Origin: Isoptericola peretonis
GTDB taxonomy: Bacteria > Actinomycetota > Actinomycetes > Actinomycetales > Cellulomonadaceae
Assembly (NCBI GenBank): GCA_023241745.1
Contig: JALQCY010000002.1
Coordinates: 310,001 to 374,000, forward strand
Length of the DNA stretch: 64,000 bases
Reading direction: 5' to 3'
Below, piece by piece: positions 17,571-23,659 of this stretch. A program made the translations under genes and the position numbers. The notes under the pieces were generated by a model. That model was not told the DNA's origin. It made no database searches and saw nothing but the letters and a program-made list of their open reading frames with translations. Each line of letters starts with the position of its first letter. Position 1 is the first letter of the stretch.

Positions 17571-18830
17571 ATGTCGAAGCGGAGCCCCGAGCAGGTCTTC
17601 ACGCCGAAGACCATCGTGTCACGCGAGATGTTCGAGCGGCGGAACGAAGAGGACCTCGACGGCAACCCCGGCCTTCAGGACATCCTCCGCGATGCACTTC
17701 GGGAGCAAGGCGGCCAGGTCGTCATCTTCGGCGACACGGGCGTCGGAAAGTCCTCGCTGATGCGGTACGCCGCGGAAGACGAGTTGATGAAGACGGTCGT
17801 CGTCGAGTGCATCTCGTCCAAGTCGTACGTCGATCTTCTTGAGGACGCGCTGCGGAAGCTGGTCGAGGTCAAGGAGATCAGGCGCACCTCGACCAGGTCC
17901 GCGAGTGCCCAGGCGGAAGCCGGTGCGACGCTGAAGATGCTCGTGACGATCAAGGGCACGCTTACCGGAAGTCGCGGGAAGTCGAGCGAATATGAGGTTG
18001 TCGAAAAGCCCCTAATCGACGCACTGGTCGCCGCGATGCAGGCGTCGGACGTCCGAATCCTGGTGCTCGACAACTTCCAGAACGTCAAGGATGACGAGAC
18101 CCGCCTCCTCGTCGCCCAAACGATGGAGTTGCTCTCCGACCGAGCAAGCGCCACGGGAGACATCAAGTGTGTCGTCATCGGTATCGCCGACGACGCGCCC
18201 TCCCTGATCGCTGGTTCAGGCTCGTTCCGTCGTCGCATCACGGAAGTCGGGGTCCCCAGGATGCCGGACGAGGAGATCCGCGAGATTCTCACGCGAGGAT
18301 TCCGGCTGCTAGGCGTCCGGGCAGACTCCAGCGTGCTCAACGACCTCGTGTTCTACAGCGATGGCTTCCCCTTCTTCGCACACCTGCTAGGGCTCCAACT
18401 GAGCCGATGGGCTCGCACGCAGCCCGACGCGGTGCTGGTTGACGCCGACATCGACCGAGGTCTTAAGCGTGCGATCAAGGCTGTCGATCGCTCGTACGCG
18501 GAGAAGGTGGACCGCGCGGTAGAGCGAGGTGGAGACATCCAGCCGCGCAAGACCATCCTGCGGATTCTGGCAAACTCTGATCGGCGAACTTGGAAGAGTG
18601 CTGACGTAATTGCCGCCTGGGAGGGCGAGATCGGTCCGCGCGAGGCATACCAGTTCCTTCATGTGGCACTCGCGGCGCTGATGGATGAGAAGCACGGTGC
18701 CGTGCTCAAGCGAACGGGATCTAGGAACAGGTATACGTACCAGTTCGCCGATCCCCACATGCGGCCATACCTTCGGCTCACTGACTTTGGCGAGAAGATC
18801 GAGGGTTCGCGTTCCGGTGGTGGGGAGTAG
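17571..18830 (+). CDS. P-loop ATPase (AAA/STAND, ORC-Cdc6-like) of the islet
   Basis: A 419-residue cytosolic ATPase. Walker A is GDTGVGKSS (54-62) and Walker B is ILVLDN (D167), followed by a sensor-like VVIGIADDAP strand and a RRRITEVGVPRM segment. The C-terminal 150 residues look like a helical lid and a winged-helix domain. The overall plan resembles ORC/Cdc6- or STAND-type ATPases seen in many defence and signalling systems. GGGAG is 5 nt before the chosen ATG; a GTG two codons earlier is possible. Codon usage is less GC-biased than the flanks. It converges on the DUF4145 gene. Function unknown. Confidence 0.82.
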   Translation: MSKRSPEQVFTPKTIVSREMFERRNEEDLDGNPGLQDILRDALREQGGQVVIFGDTGVGKSSLMRYAAEDELMKTVVVECISSKSYVDLLEDALRKLVEVKEIRRTSTRSASAQAEAGATLKMLVTIKGTLTGSRGKSSEYEVVEKPLIDALVAAMQASDVRILVLDNFQNVKDDETRLLVAQTMELLSDRASATGDIKCVVIGIADDAPSLIAGSGSFRRRITEVGVPRMPDEEIREILTRGFRLLGVRADSSVLNDLVFYSDGFPFFAHLLGLQLSRWARTQPDAVLVDADIDRGLKRAIKAVDRSYAEKVDRAVERGGDIQPRKTILRILANSDRRTWKSADVIAAWEGEIGPREAYQFLHVALAALMDEKHGAVLKRTGSRNRYTYQFADPHMRPYLRLTDFGEKIEGSRSGGGE

Positions 18831-18879
18831 CCGGCGCCTCAAGTAGCGTCCGGAGCGGCCCGTGGCCTGCCCGTGAGCT

Positions 18880-19521
18880 TCAGTCGTGCGATCCGAGGGC
18901 TTCGACCATCTCGGCCGCCATCTGGAAGACCAGGACGAGCAGCTGGTGGGTGAACGTCGCGACCCGTGTCGCCTCTGCGAGCGAGGTTGCAGGGAGTTCG
19001 TGGTTAGCTTCGTTGCCGACGTCCCTGATTCGCTCGACCCACGGCATCATCGGCGGGGTGACTAGACCAACGTCCCTGAGGTGGTCGAGCACCTGGGCGA
19101 AGGTGGGCGCCCGTCCCTTGTCGGTCTTCTCATTCATGCCGTGTTCGACGGCAACATGAAAGAGAATCTTACGGCACATCATCACGGCGCCGGTGTTTGC
19201 TCCGCCTGCGAGGCTGACGCGTACTTCGTTCCACGCGTCCGCGACGTCGGAAGGCAGCCCGCGAACTCCGCCGACAGCATCAGCACCGGGCGACTGAACA
19301 TCCCCGTTGATGACGATCCCCATCCGACAGGAGATGCACCGGAGCCACAAGATCGCATCCTCCGGGGGAAGGTTGTCAGCTTTGCGTGCCTTCGCGGCGG
19401 CCACGACGAGACACTGTGCACGACCGCAGTTCGGGCAGATGGCGTCGCGCCAGGCGCTGGAACTGCTCTGGTTCTGCGCCGTCGCGGAGACGACGATGAG
19501 GTCGTCGGTCAGATTGGCCAT
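18880..19521 (-). CDS. DUF4145 protein with zinc ribbon
   Basis: A 213-residue protein. The N-terminal part has two CxxC knuckles (C29/C32 and C62/C65) that can form a zinc ribbon. The rest matches the DUF4145 helical domain, with GANTGAVMMCRKILFHVA and later RIRDVGNEANHEL. DUF4145 is of unknown function but often occurs alone or fused to nucleases in defence-type loci (family knowledge). A TAGCAT box 6 nt before the ATG suggests leaderless translation. It converges on the ATPase gene with a 49-bp gap, so the pair need not be co-transcribed. Confidence 0.82.
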   Translation of the reverse strand: MANLTDDLIVVSATAQNQSSSSAWRDAICPNCGRAQCLVVAAAKARKADNLPPEDAILWLRCISCRMGIVINGDVQSPGADAVGGVRGLPSDVADAWNEVRVSLAGGANTGAVMMCRKILFHVAVEHGMNEKTDKGRAPTFAQVLDHLRDVGLVTPPMMPWVERIRDVGNEANHELPATSLAEATRVATFTHQLLVLVFQMAAEMVEALGSHD

Positions 19522-19527
19522 GTCGGG

Positions 19528-19533
19528 ATGCTA
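19528..19533 (-). promoter_or_regulatory. Leaderless-type -10 box of the DUF4145 gene
   Basis: The complement reads TAGCAT, 6 nt from the ATG at 19521. Confidence 0.55.
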
Positions 19534-19601
19534 GCGGTCATGGTGCGACTCCACGGCGCTGTTCACACCGCCGACGGTACACAGACCGGTAGGCCAAAGC
19601 C

Positions 19602-19850
19602 TCACACCTTCGTGAAGATCTCGAGCGACTCACGCCGCTCGCCCGCGAGGGCGTCGCCGAGCACCTGCTCGGCCTTCGTGTTCGCGTACACGTCCGCGGT
19701 GTCGAACGTCGTGATGCCCGCGTCGAGGGCGGCTCGCACGCACTGCGTGGCGACGTCGTTCTCGACCTGGGAGCCGTGGGTGAGCCAGTTGCCGTAGGTG
19801 ATCTCGGAGATCTTCAGACCGCTGTTGCCGAGGTACCGGTAGTTGACCAT
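19602..19850 (-). pseudogene. Truncated AKR 5' fragment (82 codons)
   Basis: Encodes the first 82 residues of an aldo/keto reductase nearly identical to the intact AKR (N-terminus MVNYRYLGNSG versus MHYRYLGHSG; R versus H near residue 39). It contains the Asp, Tyr and Lys of the active site but ends in a TGA immediately after FTKV, before the catalytic His. A TAGGGT box 6 nt from the ATG shows the promoter is intact. The simplest reading is that this is the resident 5' end, separated from its 3' portion by the islet. Confidence 0.9.
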
Positions 19851-19856
19851 GCGTCC

Positions 19857-19862
19857 ACCCTA
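19857..19862 (-). promoter_or_regulatory. -10 box of the AKR fragment (TAGGGT)
   Basis: Complement reads TAGGGT, 6 nt before the ATG of the truncated copy, consistent with this having been the original AKR promoter. Confidence 0.55.
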
Positions 19863-19883
19863 GGACGCCTGGTCAGAGGGCCG

Positions 19884-20498
19884 TCACTCGGGCCAGACGC
19901 CGTGCTTCTTCGACGACGGCTTGGGCAGGCGCGAGCGGCGGATCTGGAACGCGCGCATGACGGCGTACATCATGGTGCCGCGGGGGACCTCGCCGAACTT
20001 GGCCCGCAGGCGCTTCTTGAGCCCGCGCCACAGCAGGAACGCGTCGGCGATGGTGACCAGCACGACGGCGTACAGCAGCATCAGCACGATGCTCGCCATC
20101 GTGATGTTCTGCATGAAGATGAAGTTCAGGACGATGAAGCCGAACGCGACGGGCAGGAAGAACTCGCCGAGGTTCCACCGGGCGTCCACGAAGTCGCGCA
20201 CGTAGCGCTTCAGCGGCCCCTTGTCGCGCGGCGGCAGGTGGCGCTCGTCGCCCGTCTGCATGGCCTTGTACTCGAGGTTGCGCTGCTCGCGCGCCTTCTC
20301 CCGCGCCGCCTTCGTCGCCGCCTTGCGGTCGTTCGGCACGAGCGGCCGCTTGTTGGCGGCCTCGGCCACGCTGCGCTTCGGCGTCGGGCGGCCCTTGCCG
20401 GAGGGCGCGCCCGCCTGCTCGATCTCGGCCGCCGTGTCGACGGGATCGGGGGAGTCGGGGGACGGCGGCGTCGCGCCGGACTTGTTGCGGGAGAACAC
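19884..20498 (-). CDS. DUF3043 membrane protein
   Basis: A 204-residue actinobacterial DUF3043 protein. A charged N-terminal half, with PKRSVAEAANKRPLVPNDRKAA-type basic segments in the 35-65 region, precedes two hydrophobic helices (about 118-160) and a basic C-terminal tail. GTG start with TACCCT 6 nt upstream, so probably leaderless. Divergent from the M20 peptidase with only 39 bp between starts. Function not established. Confidence 0.85.
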   Translation of the reverse strand: MFSRNKSGATPPSPDSPDPVDTAAEIEQAGAPSGKGRPTPKRSVAEAANKRPLVPNDRKAATKAAREKAREQRNLEYKAMQTGDERHLPPRDKGPLKRYVRDFVDARWNLGEFFLPVAFGFIVLNFIFMQNITMASIVLMLLYAVVLVTIADAFLLWRGLKKRLRAKFGEVPRGTMMYAVMRAFQIRRSRLPKPSSKKHGVWPE

Positions 20499-20504
20499 GC
20501 TCCC

Positions 20505-20530
20505 AGGGTAGTCGAGCGCGCGGGTAGCGT
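20505..20530. promoter_or_regulatory. Overlapping divergent leaderless promoters
   Basis: In a 39-bp gap the complement of 20505-20510 reads TACCCT (for the DUF3043 gene) and 20525-20530 reads TAGCGT (for the M20 gene). Each -35 region must lie inside the opposite gene or promoter, so the two promoters are likely to interfere. Confidence 0.55.
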
Positions 20531-20537
20531 GAGCCGC

Positions 20538-21962
20538 GTGACCGACACCGACCACGCCACCCCGCACGCCCTGCCGCACGACGACGCCACCACCCTGCGC
20601 GCGCACGTCGAGCGGCTGTTCCCCGCCCTCCAGGCCGACCTCGAGCGCCTGGTGCGGATCCCGAGCGTCTCGGCGGCCGCCTTCGACCAGGCCCACGTGG
20701 CCGCCAGCGCCGACGCCGTGGCCGCGCTGCTGCGCGACGCCGGCCTGCCGGACGTGCGCGTCCTGCGCTCGGCACGCCCGGACGGGACGCCGGGCGCGCC
20801 GGCCGTCGTCGCGCGGCGGCCCGCGCCCGAGGGCGCCCCCACCGTGCTGCTGTACGCCCACCACGACGTCCAGCCGCCCGGCGACGCCGCGGGCTGGGCG
20901 ACGGACCCGTTCGAGCCCGTCCAGGTGGGCGAGCGGCTCTACGGCCGGGGCGCCGCGGACGACAAGGCGGGGCTGGTCGCGCACGTCGGCGCACTGCGGA
21001 CTCTCGCGGCGCTGGCGGACGGGAACGGCGAGGACCTGCCAATCGGCATCACGGTCTTCGTCGAGGGCGAGGAGGAGTCCGGGTCGCCGAGCTTCCGGCA
21101 GTTCCTGGCGGACCACCGCGAGCTGCTCGCGGCGGACGTCATCGTCGTCGCGGACTCGACCAACTGGAAGGTCGGCGTGCCCGCCCTGACCACGTCGCTG
21201 CGCGGCCTGGTCGACGGCGTGGTGGAGGTCGAGGTGCTCGGCCACGCGGTGCACTCCGGCATGTTCGGTGGCCCGGTGCTGGACGCGAACACGGTGCTCG
21301 CCCGCCTGATCGCCACCCTGCACGACGATGCCGGCAACGTGGCGGTGGCCGGCCTCGTCAGCGGGCCCGAGCCGGAGGTCGACTACGACGAGGCGGACTT
21401 CCGCGCCGACTCGTCCGTCCTGGACGGCGTGGCGCTCGCGGGCGAGGGCACCATCGCCGGCCGGCTGTGGACCAAGCCGGCGCTGTCCGTCATCGGGATC
21501 GACGCCACGAGCGTCGCGCACGCCTCGAACACCATCGCGGCGCGCGCGGCCGCGAAGCTGTCGCTGCGGATCCCGCCGGGGCAGGAGCCGCAGGCGGCCG
21601 AGGACGCGCTGCGGGCGCACCTCGAGGCCCACGCGCCGTTCGGGGCTCGCGTCACGTGGCACCCGGGCGAGCAGGGGCGGTCGTTCCACGCCGCGGAGGA
21701 CTCCGCGGCGATGCGCGCCGCCCGGTCGGCGTTCGCCGCCGCGTGGGGGACCGACCCGGTGGACATCGGCGTGGGCGGGTCCATCCCGTTCATCGCCGAC
21801 CTGCTCGAGTTCTTCCCCGACGCGGCCGTGCTCGTGACCGGTGTGGAGGACCCGGACTCCCGGGCGCACGGCGCCGACGAGTCGGTCCACCTGGGCGAGC
21901 TGCGCAAGGTCGTGCTCGCCGAGGCGCTGCTGCTGCGCCAGGTCGCGGACCTCGACGGCTGA
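20538..21962 (+). CDS. M20/M25/M40-family dipeptidase
   Basis: A 474-residue zinc peptidase. The metal site begins with HHDVQP (H108 and D110), and the EGEEESGSP stretch near 176-183 holds the catalytic Glu and a ligand; a dimerisation lid domain is inserted from about 220 to 330. Related enzymes cleave dipeptides or acylated amino acids. The second GTG is chosen because TAGCGT lies 7 nt before it, the leaderless arrangement; a GTG three codons upstream is possible. The VOC-family gene follows after 13 bp. Confidence 0.92.
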   Translation: MTDTDHATPHALPHDDATTLRAHVERLFPALQADLERLVRIPSVSAAAFDQAHVAASADAVAALLRDAGLPDVRVLRSARPDGTPGAPAVVARRPAPEGAPTVLLYAHHDVQPPGDAAGWATDPFEPVQVGERLYGRGAADDKAGLVAHVGALRTLAALADGNGEDLPIGITVFVEGEEESGSPSFRQFLADHRELLAADVIVVADSTNWKVGVPALTTSLRGLVDGVVEVEVLGHAVHSGMFGGPVLDANTVLARLIATLHDDAGNVAVAGLVSGPEPEVDYDEADFRADSSVLDGVALAGEGTIAGRLWTKPALSVIGIDATSVAHASNTIAARAAAKLSLRIPPGQEPQAAEDALRAHLEAHAPFGARVTWHPGEQGRSFHAAEDSAAMRAARSAFAAAWGTDPVDIGVGGSIPFIADLLEFFPDAAVLVTGVEDPDSRAHGADESVHLGELRKVVLAEALLLRQVADLDG

Positions 21963-21975
21963 GGGCAGCGGCGCG

Positions 21976-22773
21976 ATGACGCAGGACGACGCGACGACCC
22001 AGGGCTTCGAGGACGCCGTCGCCCGGGCGATCATGGTTCCGCTGCTGCCCTGCGGAGGCGACGAGGCCGACCTCGACGAGCTGGTCACCTTCTGGACCGC
22101 GCTCGGGCTCGAGGTCACCTACCGGCAGCGCCGGCCCAACCCGATCGTGGCCTTCGGCCGTGGCGGCCTCCAGCTGCAGTACTACGGGATGCCGGGCTGG
22201 GACCCGGAGCAGAGCCACTCGTCGTGCGTCGTGGCGGTGCCCGACACCGAGGCGGTCTACGAGGTGTTCGCGGCCGGCCTGCGCACGCTGTTCGGGCGGC
22301 TGCCGGTGTCGGGCGCGCCGCGGGTGACGAGGCCGCGGCGGCGGGCGAACAACGCGGGGCTCAGCGGGTTCAGCCTGGTGGACCCGGCCGGCAACTGGGT
22401 GCGGGTCTCCCGGGCGCCCGAGGCACCGGTCGTCGAGGGGGAGGGCGGCACGACCACCTGGACCACGGGCGGCGGCGGCCCGCTGGCCCGGGCGACCGAG
22501 AACGCCGTCGTCGTCGGCGACTCGCACGGTGACGTCGCCCAGGCCCGCAAGACCCTGGGCGGCGCGGTGCGCCGGGCCCGCGCCGGTGCGTCCCCGCCGC
22601 CCGTCGCCGAGCTGGCGCCGGCCCTCGCCTACCTCGCCGAGCTCGCGGTGCGTGCCGGCGACCCCGGTTCCGCGAGGCGGCTGGTGGCCGAGCTCGAGGC
22701 GTTGGACGGGGGTGGGGCGGACGCCGAGGCGGTCGAGGAGGCGCTCCGTGGGGTCGGGGAGCTGCTCGACTGA
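21976..22773 (+). CDS. VOC/glyoxalase-fold protein with helical C-terminus
   Basis: A 265-residue protein. The first 130 residues have the vicinal-oxygen-chelate pattern of bleomycin-resistance-like proteins, ending with GFSLVDPAGNWVRVSR. The C-terminal 110 residues are Ala-rich and helical, resembling TPR-like repeats. No complete metal-ligand set is obvious, so a binding rather than catalytic role is possible. It follows the M20 gene by 13 bp on the same strand. Confidence 0.8.
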   Translation: MTQDDATTQGFEDAVARAIMVPLLPCGGDEADLDELVTFWTALGLEVTYRQRRPNPIVAFGRGGLQLQYYGMPGWDPEQSHSSCVVAVPDTEAVYEVFAAGLRTLFGRLPVSGAPRVTRPRRRANNAGLSGFSLVDPAGNWVRVSRAPEAPVVEGEGGTTTWTTGGGGPLARATENAVVVGDSHGDVAQARKTLGGAVRRARAGASPPPVAELAPALAYLAELAVRAGDPGSARRLVAELEALDGGGADAEAVEEALRGVGELLD

Positions 22774-22819
22774 CTCCACGGCTCACAGTGCTCCGCCTGC
22801 GACGGCATGCCGACGAGCT

Positions 22820-23149
22820 CTAGGCCTCGGGTGACCGGTCCCCGGACGCGCGCGACCTGAGGACGTCGAGGGCGGGCATGACGTCGTGGTCGCGGCCCTC
22901 GCGCAGGGCCGTCTCCAGGAGCAGGCACGCGTCCGCGAGCCCAGGCTCGCCGAACGTCGCGGCCGAGCCGGCCACCGTGTGGCACAGGTGGGCGGCCTCC
23001 TCGCGTACTGCCGTGTCCCGCTCCCAGGGCGCGGACAGCAGCTCCGCGATCCGCTGGGCCCGCACGCGGTTACGCATGTGAGCGCGTCCGGCGAGAACCC
23101 GGAGCGCGTCGTCCCACCCGTCGGTCGACTCGTCGGGTGACCCCGTCAC
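22820..23149 (-). CDS. Stand-alone Hpt phosphotransfer protein
   Basis: A 109-residue histidine phosphotransfer protein, essentially one four-helix Hpt domain. The phospho-acceptor is H57 in HTVAGSA, the classical HxxxGSA-type motif. The GTG start overlaps the stop of the upstream receiver gene (GTGA), so the two are co-translated. In a phosphorelay it would pass phosphate between the hybrid kinase's receivers and the single receiver encoded next to it. Confidence 0.88.
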   Translation of the reverse strand: MTGSPDESTDGWDDALRVLAGRAHMRNRVRAQRIAELLSAPWERDTAVREEAAHLCHTVAGSAATFGEPGLADACLLLETALREGRDHDVMPALDVLRSRASGDRSPEA

Positions 23150-23532
23150 GCGTCCCACCCGAGCACCGCTGCGAGCTCGCCCGCGAGGCCGAGGGGGTCG
23201 AACGGCTTGGTGATCACGGCGACCGCACCCACCCCGTCCAGCCGCGAGATGTCCTTCGTCCCGACCTTGGCGGTGAGGAAGACGACGGGGACGTCACGGA
23301 GCTCGGGCAGCGCACGGAGCCGGCCGAGCACGGCGGGCCCGTCGTGCACCGGCATCATGACGTCGAGCAGGATCGCGTCCGGCCGCACCCGCCGCGCGAC
23401 CTCGAGTCCTTCCGTGCCGTCGCCCGCCGTGTGCACCTCGTGCCCCCCGACCGCCGTCAGCGCGAGAGCAGCGACCTCCCGGATCGACGGATCGTCGTCG
23501 ATGACCACCACGCGCCGGCCCCCCGTCGCCAC
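23146..23532 (-). CDS. Single-domain response regulator
   Basis: A 128-residue CheY-like receiver without output domain. The acidic pair D12-D13, phospho-acceptor D57 (ILLDVMMP), T87 and K109 (TKPFDP) are all in place. The GTG start has GGGAGG 8 nt upstream; alternative GTGs further upstream lack this. It overlaps the Hpt gene by GTGA and is divergent from the hybrid kinase gene, so the three proteins probably form one phosphorelay. Confidence 0.9.
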   Translation of the reverse strand: MATGGRRVVVIDDDPSIREVAALALTAVGGHEVHTAGDGTEGLEVARRVRPDAILLDVMMPVHDGPAVLGRLRALPELRDVPVVFLTAKVGTKDISRLDGVGAVAVITKPFDPLGLAGELAAVLGWDA

Positions 23533-23646
23533 GTACCGCGCCTCCCGTCCGTTCACCCGAGTTCGCACGACCGTACCTCCGGACGGCGGTGGCCGCCTTC
23601 TGTCGCCCGGGGCCTGCGATCCTGGGCGAAGTGGCCGAAGCTCTCC

Positions 23647-23652
23647 TACTCT
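23647..23652 (+). promoter_or_regulatory. Leaderless-type -10 box of the hybrid kinase operon
   Basis: TACTCT lies 7 nt before the kinase ATG in the 127-bp gap shared with the divergent receiver gene. Confidence 0.55.
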
Positions 23653-23659
23653 CGGGGCC

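Larger units (their letters stand above)
17229..19605. mobile_element. Putative inserted islet bounded by AKR direct repeats
   Basis: About 2.4 kb running from the duplicated AKR 5' segment to the second copy. It contains an AKR 5' end with its own promoter, a P-loop ATPase gene and a converging DUF4145 gene. The two cargo genes use more A/T-ending codons than the neighbours. No integrase or transposase is present, so entry by Campbell-type homologous recombination or by a trans-acting recombinase is inferred, not shown. Confidence 0.5.

Noticed and set aside
17229..19850. Classical transposon or insertion sequence
   Set aside because: No transposase, no terminal inverted repeats and no short target-site duplication; the flanking repeats are AKR coding sequence.
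20498..22118. Minus-strand frame extending the DUF3043 protein upstream through the M20 gene
   Set aside because: The M20 peptidase on the plus strand has full catalytic motifs; the GTG at 20498 with a -10 box explains the minus-strand gene.
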